Translations under genes and position numbers: made by a program
NCBI RefSeq assembly: GCF_003259615.1
Contig: NZ_QLLR01000002.1
Span: 329,711-393,710, forward strand
Source: Pedobacter cryoconitis
GTDB taxonomy: Bacteria > Bacteroidota > Bacteroidia > Sphingobacteriales > Sphingobacteriaceae
Direction of reading: 5' to 3'
DNA: 64,000 nt
Notes under the pieces: generated by a model
Told to the model about the DNA's origin: nothing
The model's input: the letters and a program-made list of their open reading frames with translations, nothing else
Database searches by the model: none
In this document: positions 15,333-24,243 of the stretch, one piece after another
How the letters are laid out: each line of letters begins with the position of its first letter
How positions within the stretch are numbered: the first letter of the stretch is position 1

Positions 15333-17366
15333 ATGGCCACAAAAAATATAGATACCTGCTGTGATACAGCAACAGTTCCAGAGAAAAAACCTGCCGCAGC
15401 GCAGAAGCCACATACGCACAGTCATGAAGGACATACACATGATGGTCATAGTCATGATGACCACAGTCACGACGATCATGACCACGATCATGACCATGGC
15501 GATGGTGAAAGTTCAGGCTGGAAAGGCCAGATTCCGTTATTAGCTTCCCTGGCAATACTTGCAGTGATGCTGACACTGGAATATGGTTTTAAAATCATAC
15601 CAGCCAAGCCTTTTTCCCTGGCTATTTTTGGGGCTGCTTATCTGCTGGCAGGATATAACGTATTGAAGTTAGCCTTCAGAAAAGCAATGCGTCTGGATTT
15701 TTTCAACGAATTTTTCCTGATGAGTGTGGCTACAATTGGTGCATTCTCTATCGGATCTTACAGTGAAGGTGTTGCCGTGATGGTCTTTTATTCTATTGGA
15801 GAATGGTTCCAGGATGTAGCGGTATCTAACGCAAAACGCAGTATTAAAGCTTTATTAGATATTCGTCCGGATACAGTAGATGTGATCAGGGATGGAAAAA
15901 TCACCACTGTTAAACCTGCTGATGTTGAAATTGGTGAACTTATTCAGGTTAAAGCCGGAGAAAAAGTAGCTTTAGATGGTGAACTGGTTTCTGCTAAAGG
16001 GACGTTCAATACTTCTGCGATGACCGGAGAAAGCAAACCAGATTCCAAAGCAAAAGGTGACAGCGTACTGGCCGGCATGATTAACCTGAATACGGTAATT
16101 GAGGTTAAAGTATTGTCGCTATTTAAAGATAGTAAACTGAACAGAATTCTGGAAATGGTACAGGATGCAACAGCCAGAAAGTCTAAAACCCAGCTGTTCA
16201 TATCCAGATTTGCAAAAGTCTACACCCCTATTGTATTCGCTTTAGCAGTACTGGTAGTCGCACTGCCTTATCTATTTGTAACCAATTATATTTTTGCAGA
16301 ATGGTTATACCGTGGTCTTGTTTTCTTAGTGATCAGCTGCCCTTGTGCTTTAGTTGTTTCGATTCCACTGGGTTATTTTGGCGGAATAGGGCTGGCTTCT
16401 AAAAACGGTATTCTGTTTAAAGGATCAAACTTTTTAGACGTGATGACTACGATCAATACCGTAGTGATGGATAAAACCGGGACACTGACTAAAGGTGTTT
16501 TCAAAGTACAGCGTGTAGTTGCAGTGAATGGCGATGAAAAAGAGTTATTGCGTTTAACTGCGGCTATTGAAAGCAAATCTACCCACCCTATTGCCACTGC
16601 GGTAACTTTACATGCGGGCGATATTTTACAAGGCACAAAGATTGGCGAAGTAGAAGAAGTGCCAGGAAAAGGTCTTAAAGGCTTAATTGACGGCAAACAG
16701 GTTCTGGCCGGAAATATCAGGTTACTGGATCAGTTTAACATTAGTTATGCTGAGGAAGCAGCGAAAGAAGAAGATACTGTGGTTGTAGTTGCGATAGATG
16801 GCGTTTATGCCGGGTTTATTACCATCGCTGATGAACTGAAAGAAGATGCAGTACAGGCGGTAAAGGAAATGCACGAAATGAAGATCCAGACGGTGATGCT
16901 GAGTGGTGATAAACAGGCTGTGGTTGACAAAATAGGCAGATTACTAGGGATAGATCGTGCCTTTGGAGATCTTTTACCAGAAAACAAAGTTGAAAAAGTA
17001 GAGGAGCTGAAGCAGCAAGGCAAACATATTGCTTTTGTTGGGGACGGAATTAATGATGCTCCGGTTGTAGCATTGGCTGATGCAGGGATTGCTATGGGCG
17101 GATTAGGTAGTGATGCCACTATTGAAACTGCGGATATTGTAATTCAGAACGATATGCCTTCAAAAATTGTCACTGCGATTAAAATCGGAAGACTGACTAA
17201 AAACATTGTATGGCAGAATATTGCACTGGCCATGGGCGTGAAAGTAATCGTACTGATTTTGGGAGCCGGTGGTGTTGCTACCTTATGGGAAGCAGTAATC
17301 GCAGATGTAGGTGTTGCTTTACTGGCGATTTTAAATGCAGTCAGAATTCAGAAAATGAAACTTTAA
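15333..17366 (+). CDS. zntA: Zn/Cd/Pb-exporting P1B-type ATPase with His-rich N-terminus
   Basis: ATP-driven inner-membrane exporter of soft divalent metals. 677 aa. Residues 27-56 are a His/Asp-rich run (HTHSHEGHTHDGHSH and on) that replaces the usual CxxC HMA domain; no GMxCxxC motif is present. The transport site CPC (C336-P-C338, in SCPCALV) marks a P1B ATPase. The phosphorylation motif DKTGT is at D380, and the hinge GDGINDAP and TGES motifs are intact. A KMKL end follows the last two helices. The His-rich N-terminus and the upstream Fur/Zur-like gene favour zinc (or cadmium) over copper. The gene is probably controlled by that regulator. Confidence 0.93.
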   Translation: MATKNIDTCCDTATVPEKKPAAAQKPHTHSHEGHTHDGHSHDDHSHDDHDHDHDHGDGESSGWKGQIPLLASLAILAVMLTLEYGFKIIPAKPFSLAIFGAAYLLAGYNVLKLAFRKAMRLDFFNEFFLMSVATIGAFSIGSYSEGVAVMVFYSIGEWFQDVAVSNAKRSIKALLDIRPDTVDVIRDGKITTVKPADVEIGELIQVKAGEKVALDGELVSAKGTFNTSAMTGESKPDSKAKGDSVLAGMINLNTVIEVKVLSLFKDSKLNRILEMVQDATARKSKTQLFISRFAKVYTPIVFALAVLVVALPYLFVTNYIFAEWLYRGLVFLVISCPCALVVSIPLGYFGGIGLASKNGILFKGSNFLDVMTTINTVVMDKTGTLTKGVFKVQRVVAVNGDEKELLRLTAAIESKSTHPIATAVTLHAGDILQGTKIGEVEEVPGKGLKGLIDGKQVLAGNIRLLDQFNISYAEEAAKEEDTVVVVAIDGVYAGFITIADELKEDAVQAVKEMHEMKIQTVMLSGDKQAVVDKIGRLLGIDRAFGDLLPENKVEKVEELKQQGKHIAFVGDGINDAPVVALADAGIAMGGLGSDATIETADIVIQNDMPSKIVTAIKIGRLTKNIVWQNIALAMGVKVIVLILGAGGVATLWEAVIADVGVALLAILNAVRIQKMKL

Positions 17367-17389
17367 TTTTAATTATCTTCATCCCTGAA

Positions 17390-18265
17390 ATGAGAAGATT
17401 ACAGGGAATAAAAAACTGCTGGAAATTAAGCCTGATCATAATCAGCTTAATTTCCTGTGGTCATCCGAAAGACAGCATTTATCAGGCAGAATTATTTACT
17501 GAAAAGACAGACCTGAATATACCTGCAAAAAACAAGCTTTTTCAAAGACTCACATTAACCAGCAAAAAGGAAGAATTGATAGGTGGTATATTTGGGCGCA
17601 AGGGGCACATGTCCTGGAATATTATCAATTACAGAGATACCACGATCCACTTTAATCCTAACCTGAAAAATGTAGTTGAGGATTATCAGTCAGCTGAAAT
17701 ACCTTTATTTGATTTTTCAGCAATTTATTATCTGAATCCACAAAAAACTGCATTCCTTGCAGATATGCCGGGGCCTTCCCATATCAGCAGCCGTTTTTTT
17801 GTATTTTGTGCACAACCAAACGGCCTAAAAGTTTACCGGGTCGAGCGTCCTGTTCAAGAACAGCTTTCCTCCGGAGACGAAAGCCTCTACCTGGGTATTT
17901 CTAAAATAGGCGGTAATCTGCTGTTGGTCAACAATGATTACCTTTTTAATCAGCGAACGGCAAAGGCATACCTGATCCCAAGACCAGATCCGAAAGAAAG
18001 AATGCAGGCAGATTTTACGATCCTCTCGCCTGATGGAAAAACTGTAGTTTTTAATGCAAAAGGCAGTTCCACTGACCAGTTTGACTATATCTATCAATTC
18101 CATTATCCAAGCGGCAAATTTGAAACAGATAGTATTCGTGCGGATCAATATCAAAGTCCGTTACTGGACAAGAAAAAAAAGTGGCCGGAAACTCACTATG
18201 ACTGGAACAAAGATGCAAATGGAAGAATGTTTCTAAAACCTAAAACGGCTTTTAGTTTAAAATAA
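17390..18265 (+). CDS. Putative lipoprotein of unknown function
   Basis: 291 aa when started at the ATG at 17390. This start is preferred to one 180 bp upstream in the same frame, which would overlap the ATPase gene, because it gives a lipoprotein signal peptide with lipobox LISC (Cys 23). The mature part is beta-rich with no motif I recognise; phrases such as SPDGKTVVFNAKG and YLGISKIGG resemble beta-propeller or WD-like strands (TolB/PD40 style). It follows zntA by 23 bp and may share its transcript, though a link to metals is not shown. Confidence 0.7.
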   Translation: MRRLQGIKNCWKLSLIIISLISCGHPKDSIYQAELFTEKTDLNIPAKNKLFQRLTLTSKKEELIGGIFGRKGHMSWNIINYRDTTIHFNPNLKNVVEDYQSAEIPLFDFSAIYYLNPQKTAFLADMPGPSHISSRFFVFCAQPNGLKVYRVERPVQEQLSSGDESLYLGISKIGGNLLLVNNDYLFNQRTAKAYLIPRPDPKERMQADFTILSPDGKTVVFNAKGSSTDQFDYIYQFHYPSGKFETDSIRADQYQSPLLDKKKKWPETHYDWNKDANGRMFLKPKTAFSLK

Positions 18266-18306
18266 TGCTATAAAAAACACTTCTTTCATTTACTTGTTTA
18301 GGTAGT

Positions 18307-18900
18307 ATGGAACAGCTGCAACCTGAAACTAAACAAATCAATTTACTTTGGGAGGGTCACCATTATAAATCGGTAGAGAATTGTGTGGTGACTATCCAGG
18401 AAAAAGGAACCGAAATCACTGCTGTGGTTATTGGAGATTCCGGTGAAAAGCCTTTTCGCCTGGATTATACTATCAGAACCAATCAAAAATGGGAAACTGT
18501 CTTTTTTGATATTAAAAGTCAATTTGATGATCAAAGAGTTGAATTAAGCTTTGAAAGTGATGGAAAAGGTAACTGGACTGATCATGGAAAACCGCTGGAA
18601 GAATTTAAAGGCTGTATAGATATTGATATTTCCCTGACCCCATTTACGAATACTTTACCCATCAGAAGACTGGGTTCAAAACTGAAGACAGAACAAGAAA
18701 TTAAAGTGATTTACTTTGATATTCTGAAACAGCGGGTCAGACCCAATTTACAGGCGTATATCGCATTAACAGACTTTTGTTACCAGTACCGGAATATAAA
18801 CAACGGTTATGAGGCTTTGCTCACGGTTGACGAACAAGGACTTGTGGTTGTTTATCCGAGCCGGTTTATCAGAGGTACACACGTAGAGAGCAATTACTAG
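18307..18900 (+). CDS. Putative glycolipid-binding domain protein (DUF1089/PF06475 type)
   Basis: 197 aa, cytosolic (no signal peptide). The conserved family features are visible: an early WEGHHYKSVE strand, YTIRTNQKWET, the DGKGNWTD turn, GCIDIDISLTPFTNTLPIRRL and the late VDEQGLVVVYPSRF. These match the putative glycolipid-binding family, a single-domain beta-barrel fold whose biochemical role is not well established. It ends just before a strong bidirectional terminator shared with alaS. Confidence 0.78.
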   Translation: MEQLQPETKQINLLWEGHHYKSVENCVVTIQEKGTEITAVVIGDSGEKPFRLDYTIRTNQKWETVFFDIKSQFDDQRVELSFESDGKGNWTDHGKPLEEFKGCIDIDISLTPFTNTLPIRRLGSKLKTEQEIKVIYFDILKQRVRPNLQAYIALTDFCYQYRNINNGYEALLTVDEQGLVVVYPSRFIRGTHVESNY

Positions 18901-18905
18901 CTTAT

Positions 18906-18943
18906 AAAAAACGTGCTGTCTTTTTAGAGACAGCACGTTTTTT
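18906..18943. terminator. Bidirectional terminator between the DUF1089 gene and alaS
   Basis: An 11-bp perfect stem (18911-18921 with 18928-18938), a 6-base loop, an A-tract before and a T-tract after. It serves the plus-strand gene ending at 18900 and alaS ending at 18959 on the minus strand. Confidence 0.88.
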
Positions 18944-18958
18944 GTATTGCAATTTTGA

Positions 18959-21658
18959 TTACTGAATTAAGGTCGCCGCTTTTTCCAGCACTTTAGCTAA
19001 TCCGTCTTTATTTTTCCCTCCGGCAGTAGCGTAGAAAGGCTGGCCTCCTCCGCCACCCTGAATATCTTTCGCCAGTTCTCTAACCATATTCGAGGCATTG
19101 AGTTTTTCATCTGCAACCAGATTATCAGATAACATGACACTGATTCCTGGTTTGTCATCAATCAGGGTCGTGAAAACAAGGTATAAATTATCTACAATAT
19201 CCTTAATTGAAAACGCAAGGTTCTTCACTGCATCTGCACTTGGAAGATCTACATGAACAGCAATCATATTGATGCCGTTGATCGTTTTCATATGGTGAAC
19301 GATTTCATGTTTAAGATTTCCTGAACGCTCTACAACCGCTTTTTCAGCTTCTTTTTTAAGTTTGTTATTTTCTTCAATCAAAGCTGTAACCGCACCAGCC
19401 AGGTCTTTATTTCCTTTAAGTAACGCTTTTAACTCACTGATTTCCTTATCCTGTTGTAAAATAAACTCTTCTGCGCGATCTGCCGTAATGGCTTCAATAC
19501 GTCTTACACCCGCAGCTACAGCACTTTCAGAAATGATCTTAAAGTAACCGATCTGACCAGTTGCCTGAACGTGTGTGCCACCACATAATTCCTTCGAATA
19601 GTTATCATCGAAAGTAATGATGCGGACAAAGTCTCCGTACTTTTCACCAAACAAAGCAGTCACCCCGCTGGATAATGCTTCCTCGTAAGGTACAAGCCGC
19701 TGCTCTTTTAACGCGATGTTAGCTCTTACTCTTTTGTTAACGATGTGCTCAATCGCTGCTAATTCCTCCTCAGTGATCTTGCTGAAGTGAGAAAAATCGA
19801 AACGCAGGTAATCTGCATTCACCAAAGATCCCTTTTGATTCACATGATCGCCCAGGACGCTCTTTAATGCTGCATGCAGTAAATGTGTCGCCGAGTGGTT
19901 GTTATTCGTTTGTACGCGCTTATCTTCATCCACAACGGCCCAGAACTGACCATCTATGTCTTCAGGTAAAGAGTCTGCGAAATGTACGATCACCCCGTTT
20001 TCCTTTTTGGTATCTGTAATTTCAATAGAAAACATTCTGCTATGGTCTTCCAGACGGCCTGTATCGCCTACCTGACCACCGCTTTCACCATAGAAAGGTG
20101 TTTTCTGCAATACGATCTGATATTGTTCTTTTCCTTTGGCAGTAACTTGTCTGTATTTTAATATTTTAGTTTCAATTTCCAGGAAGTCATAACCCACAAA
20201 TTCCGTTTCGGGATCATCATGAACGGTAATCCAGTCACCGGTGTCAATTGCTGTTGCAGCTCTTGACCTGGCTTTTTGCTTCTGAAGGCTTTTCTGGTAT
20301 TCCTCCATATCCACACTCCATTTTTTCTCCCTTGCCATCAGCTCGGTCAAATCAATCGGGAATCCGTAAGTGTCCTGCAATTCAAAAGCAAAATCACCTG
20401 AAATTACCATCTGGTCTTTAAGGATGCTGTAAACCCATGGATCTTCAAAAGATTTCTCCAGGTCAATTGCATTTTCAGACATCAGGAAGTCTGCTTGTTT
20501 AGCGGTGTAATTTTCAAAACGCTGAATACCTGTAGCCAGTGTTCTCAGGAAAGAAACTTCTTCTTCCAATACTACTTTCTGAACAAAATCCTGTTGTAAA
20601 ACCAGTTCTTCAAAAACGCCTTTGAACTGCTCTGCAAGAACAGGCACCAATTGGTTTAAGAAAGGTTCTTTTAAATCAAGGAAAGTATAAGCGTAACGTA
20701 CTGCTCTTCTTAAAATCCTGCGGATCACATACCCTGCTTTATTGTTTGCAGGTAACTGCCCGTCTGCAATTACAAATGAAATTGCACGGATATGATCGGC
20801 CATCACGCGCATCGCAATATCCGTTTTTTCATCAGCGCCATAAGCTATACCAGCCTTTTTTGCGATGAACTGGATCAGTGGCTGAAATACATCAGTATCA
20901 TAGTTTGAAGCCTTATTCTGCAACACGCGAACCAGGCGTTCAAAGCCCATTCCTGTATCAACGTGTTGTGCAGGTAATGGCTGTAATGAACCATCTTTCA
21001 ACCTGTTGAACTGCATAAATACGTTGTTCCAGATCTCTATCACCTGTGGGTGATCTGCATTCACCAATTCTTTCCCGCTTGTGGCTGCACGTTCATGATC
21101 AGGACGGCAATCTACGTGAATTTCAGAACATGGGCCACATGGCCCCATATCTCCCATTTCCCAGAAATTGTCTTTTTTATTTCCCAGAACGATGCGCTCT
21201 TCCGGAACGTATTGCTTCCACAATTCGAAAGCTTCTGTGTCTCGGGGAAGGCCTTCTTTTTCGTCTCCTTCAAAAATGGAAACGTATAATTTATCTTTAG
21301 GGATACCATAAACTTCTGTCAATAATTCCCAGCTCCAGGCAATAGCCTCTTTTTTGAAGTAGTCACCGAAACTCCAGTTGCCCAACATTTCGAACATCGT
21401 ATGGTGATAGGTGTCTATCCCCACTTCTTCAAGGTCATTGTGTTTGCCGGAAACCCGTAAACAACGTTGCGTATCGGTTACCCTTGGATACCTGGCGGGT
21501 GCCTCTCCCAAAAAGATGTCTTTAAACTGATTCATACCTGCATTGGTAAACATCAGTGTCGGATCATTTTTTACAACGATAGGTGCGGATGAAACGATAT
21601 GGTGTTGTTTCGATTCAAAAAAAGCTAAATATGCGTGTCTGATTTCTTTTGCTGTCAT
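18959..21658 (-). CDS. alaS: Alanine--tRNA ligase
   Basis: Charges tRNA(Ala) with alanine and deacylates mischarged Ser/Gly-tRNA. 899 aa, standard length. The class II catalytic core (about 1-250) starts with EIRHAYLAFFESKQH and holds the MFTNAGMNQF and CEIHVD segments. The editing domain has the zinc ligands H588/H592 (HSATH) and C692/H696 (CGGTH). The C-terminal C-Ala domain ends with GGGGGQPFYATAGG, the glycine-rich DHHA1 motif. The gene is divergent from a MerR-type regulator and has a TAATTTTG -7 box 20 bp upstream. Confidence 0.97.
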   Translation of the reverse strand: MTAKEIRHAYLAFFESKQHHIVSSAPIVVKNDPTLMFTNAGMNQFKDIFLGEAPARYPRVTDTQRCLRVSGKHNDLEEVGIDTYHHTMFEMLGNWSFGDYFKKEAIAWSWELLTEVYGIPKDKLYVSIFEGDEKEGLPRDTEAFELWKQYVPEERIVLGNKKDNFWEMGDMGPCGPCSEIHVDCRPDHERAATSGKELVNADHPQVIEIWNNVFMQFNRLKDGSLQPLPAQHVDTGMGFERLVRVLQNKASNYDTDVFQPLIQFIAKKAGIAYGADEKTDIAMRVMADHIRAISFVIADGQLPANNKAGYVIRRILRRAVRYAYTFLDLKEPFLNQLVPVLAEQFKGVFEELVLQQDFVQKVVLEEEVSFLRTLATGIQRFENYTAKQADFLMSENAIDLEKSFEDPWVYSILKDQMVISGDFAFELQDTYGFPIDLTELMAREKKWSVDMEEYQKSLQKQKARSRAATAIDTGDWITVHDDPETEFVGYDFLEIETKILKYRQVTAKGKEQYQIVLQKTPFYGESGGQVGDTGRLEDHSRMFSIEITDTKKENGVIVHFADSLPEDIDGQFWAVVDEDKRVQTNNNHSATHLLHAALKSVLGDHVNQKGSLVNADYLRFDFSHFSKITEEELAAIEHIVNKRVRANIALKEQRLVPYEEALSSGVTALFGEKYGDFVRIITFDDNYSKELCGGTHVQATGQIGYFKIISESAVAAGVRRIEAITADRAEEFILQQDKEISELKALLKGNKDLAGAVTALIEENNKLKKEAEKAVVERSGNLKHEIVHHMKTINGINMIAVHVDLPSADAVKNLAFSIKDIVDNLYLVFTTLIDDKPGISVMLSDNLVADEKLNASNMVRELAKDIQGGGGGQPFYATAGGKNKDGLAKVLEKAATLIQ

Positions 21659-21678
21659 TCGTAGTAGAAATTATCCAA

Positions 21679-21686
21679 CAAAATTA
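21679..21686 (-). promoter_or_regulatory. Candidate -7 box (TAATTTTG) for alaS
   Basis: TAnnTTTG match on the minus strand 20 bp upstream of the alaS ATG, part of a divergent promoter region with the MerR-type gene. Confidence 0.5.
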
Positions 21687-21719
21687 AAATTTTATTGCGG
21701 TATTCTACTAAAATCCCTT

Positions 21720-21727
21720 TACATTTG
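21720..21727 (+). promoter_or_regulatory. Candidate -7 box (TACATTTG) for the MerR-type gene
   Basis: TAnnTTTG match 47 bp upstream of the ATG, with a TTG at 21695-21697 at a 22-bp spacing as a partial -33 element. Confidence 0.5.
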
Positions 21728-21774
21728 AATGCTTTATATAAAAGCTATAAACCACTAAATATCAACATAGAAGT

Positions 21775-22110
21775 ATGCCTTACAAGGAACGGGAAATTAA
21801 TAAAATGTATTATACGATGGGTGAGGTGACGGAAATGTTCAATGTAAACGCCTCACAGATCCGCTTTTACGAGAAGGAATTTGACGTTCTGCAGCCTAAG
21901 AAAAACAAGAAAGGGAACCGTCTTTTCACTCCGGAAGATATTGAAAATCTAAAGATCATTTTCCACCTGGTGGATGATAAGGGTTTTACGCTTAAAGGTG
22001 CAAAAGATCATTTAAAGAATAATAGTGCAGACGTTAAAGAGAACCAGAAGATCATTGCCTCCCTGGAAAAGCTAAAAGATTTCTTATTAAAGTTAAACGA
22101 CGAAATTTAA
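21775..22110 (+). CDS. MerR-family transcriptional regulator
   Basis: 111 aa. A single MerR winged helix-turn-helix domain (about 12-80): YTMGEVTEMFNVNASQIRFYEKEF is the HTH and wing start, and RLFTPEDIENLKIIFHLV the second helix pair. The C-terminal ~30 residues form a short dimerisation helix (NQKIIASLEKLKDFLLKL) and there is no ligand- or metal-binding domain. The short form is common in Bacteroidota and often sits alone. Start at 21775 is taken because the ORF begins there; a later Met at residue 11 is possible. Its targets are unknown. Confidence 0.82.
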   Translation: MPYKEREINKMYYTMGEVTEMFNVNASQIRFYEKEFDVLQPKKNKKGNRLFTPEDIENLKIIFHLVDDKGFTLKGAKDHLKNNSADVKENQKIIASLEKLKDFLLKLNDEI

Positions 22111-22158
22111 TTAATAAATTAACTTAGTTAATTCAATCAGCAGTACTTTGGGCACATT

Positions 22159-24243
22159 ATGCCAAAGTCAGCTATCTCTTCCATCCAGTGTCCCGGTTTG
22201 CAAAGTATCAGAACTTCTTTGCCGGGATGCGGAATATTACTCTATATAGTCCTTTTCTGCCCTTACAACACTGTATTTGCACAGCAAGAGGTACAAATCA
22301 AAGAAATAACAGCCACGCTTTCACCCAATTTTACAGCGGAAGACCTTGCTGAGCTGACTGAACAGCTTTCCTTTTATTTGAAACACCCTTTAGATCTCAA
22401 TAGCGCAAGTCCTGAGCAGCTGAAAGAACTGTTTTTTCTTTCTGCCCTGCAAATCAGCAATTTTTTCACCCATATCCGGCTTACGGGAAAGCTAAAGGAT
22501 GTGCTGGAACTTCAGGCTGTAACTGGTTTTGATGTCACAACAATTACCAGGCTGCTCCCTTTTGTTACCGTGAAAGAAGAGCTGCCCCTGGATTTCAGTA
22601 AAGCCGGTAAAGGAGTCAGCGAACTTACCCTGAGATACGGACAGCTCCTGGAAAAACAGAAGGGTTATACTCAGCTTCCGGGAAGCAGGTATCTGGGTAG
22701 CCCCGGAAAAATACTGCTCCAGTACAGATACCATCTGAATGATCGGGCCGCGCTTTCTATGGTAGCCAAAAAGGATGCCGGGGAAAGCTTTTTCAGCGGC
22801 AACAGCAAAAGTGGTTTCGACTTTATTTCAGGAAGTCTTGCCTTGTATAAATCCGGTAGATTTAAAAAGATAATTGCAGGAGATTACAGCCTGCAGTTTG
22901 GCCAGGGTTTAAGCCTTTGGTCTGGTTCGTCTTTTGGCAAAGGTGATGATGTAGCAGGCATTGCCAAAAAGGATACTGGTCTTAAACCTTATACTTCTGC
23001 CAATGAGTATTCATTTTTCAGAGGCACAGGTGTAACTTATAAAGTTATAGAAAGCATTGATTTAACTACCTTTATATCACTCAGAAATTTAGATGCCAGT
23101 TTAACAAAATCTCCAGAAGGGGATTACCAGTTATCAGCGATCAGCACCAGTGGTTTACACCGCACTGCTGCCGAAAACGAGCACAAAGGGAAGCTTGGGT
23201 TATTACTTTACGGAGCGGCCGTCACTTATAATAAGCACAGTTTAGATCTCGGGTTTACTGCCTATCATTCGAGCTATCAGCAGGAATTTATCACAGGTAA
23301 TCAGCGTTACAAAAAGTATAATTTCAGTGGCCGGGAACTGACGAACCTCGGGTTTCATTACAATTATACTTTCCGGAATATTTACTTTTTTGGTGAAGTG
23401 GCGCATAGCATCCCCGGCGGTACCGCAGTTCTCACCGGGGCCATGGCCAGTTTGTCTCCGCGCGTCTCTGCTGTAGTTCTTGTCCGTAATTATGAGAAAG
23501 AGCATGTCAGCTTTTACAATAAGGCAGCTGGAGAAGGAAGTACAGCGGCCAATGAAAAAGGGGTTTATGCTGGTTTCCATATCAATGTGACCAAAAAGTG
23601 GACTTTATCAGCCTATGGAGACCTTTTTTGGTTCCCATGGGCAAAGTATAGAATTGATGAAGCGTCTGCTGGATATGAATTAAACGCAAGGATCAGCTTT
23701 AAACCGGATAAGATGTTTAAAGCGCTGCTGAGTTATCAAACCAAACAGAGCCAACAGAACGAAGGTTCAGGCAAACCTGTAAACCCAATAGCTGACCTCA
23801 GGAAGGATAACTGCAGACTGGAAGGTAATTTCACGTTCAACAGGAAAATAACTCTGCAAAGCCGCTTTGAACTGACCCGTTATCAAAAAGGAACTGTTAG
23901 TGCTGAGTATGGATATATGTTTTATCAGGATGTAGCTTACCACCCGATGTCTTCCAGGGTTTCAGCAAATCTCAGACTGGCTTTTTTTCACACGCCCTCT
24001 TATAATAGCAGGATCTATGCTTATGAAGATGATGTGCTGCATGGTACGGGTTCGGGCGTTTACAGCGGCGAAGGAATCAGGTCTTATTTTAACCTGAGTT
24101 ATAACTTATCCAGGCAGCTCAGGGTATGGGGTAGGTATGCTGTATATGTGTATCCGGGAATGGAAAAAACAGGTTCGGGATTAGAAGAAATAGCTGGTAG
24201 CAGGAAGTCTGAAATCAAGCTTCAGCTGCGTTATCAGTTCTAA
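22159..24243 (+). CDS. Helix-hairpin-helix domain protein with predicted outer-membrane beta-barrel
   Basis: 694 aa. A signal peptide ends about residue 42 (TVFAQ). Residues about 50-135 form tandem HhH units: LDLNSASPEQLKELFFLSA is the classical ComEA-like motif, followed by LKDVLELQAVTGFDVTTITRLLP. From about 155 the chain is a run of alternating, aromatic-ended strands (TLRYGQLLE, ILLQYRYHL, IKLQLRYQF at the C-terminus), the pattern of an outer-membrane beta-barrel whose last residue is Phe. It therefore looks like a surface-facing barrel with a periplasmic nucleic-acid-binding HhH domain. The stop at 24241-24243 abuts the ATG of comEC, so translation is likely coupled. A role in DNA uptake is inferred from this context only. 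Confidence 0.72.
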   Translation: MPKSAISSIQCPGLQSIRTSLPGCGILLYIVLFCPYNTVFAQQEVQIKEITATLSPNFTAEDLAELTEQLSFYLKHPLDLNSASPEQLKELFFLSALQISNFFTHIRLTGKLKDVLELQAVTGFDVTTITRLLPFVTVKEELPLDFSKAGKGVSELTLRYGQLLEKQKGYTQLPGSRYLGSPGKILLQYRYHLNDRAALSMVAKKDAGESFFSGNSKSGFDFISGSLALYKSGRFKKIIAGDYSLQFGQGLSLWSGSSFGKGDDVAGIAKKDTGLKPYTSANEYSFFRGTGVTYKVIESIDLTTFISLRNLDASLTKSPEGDYQLSAISTSGLHRTAAENEHKGKLGLLLYGAAVTYNKHSLDLGFTAYHSSYQQEFITGNQRYKKYNFSGRELTNLGFHYNYTFRNIYFFGEVAHSIPGGTAVLTGAMASLSPRVSAVVLVRNYEKEHVSFYNKAAGEGSTAANEKGVYAGFHINVTKKWTLSAYGDLFWFPWAKYRIDEASAGYELNARISFKPDKMFKALLSYQTKQSQQNEGSGKPVNPIADLRKDNCRLEGNFTFNRKITLQSRFELTRYQKGTVSAEYGYMFYQDVAYHPMSSRVSANLRLAFFHTPSYNSRIYAYEDDVLHGTGSGVYSGEGIRSYFNLSYNLSRQLRVWGRYAVYVYPGMEKTGSGLEEIAGSRKSEIKLQLRYQF

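Noticed and set aside
17210..17389. N-terminal extension of the lipoprotein gene overlapping the ATPase gene
   Set aside because: It lies inside the ATPase reading frame; the ATG at 17390 begins a lipoprotein signal peptide.
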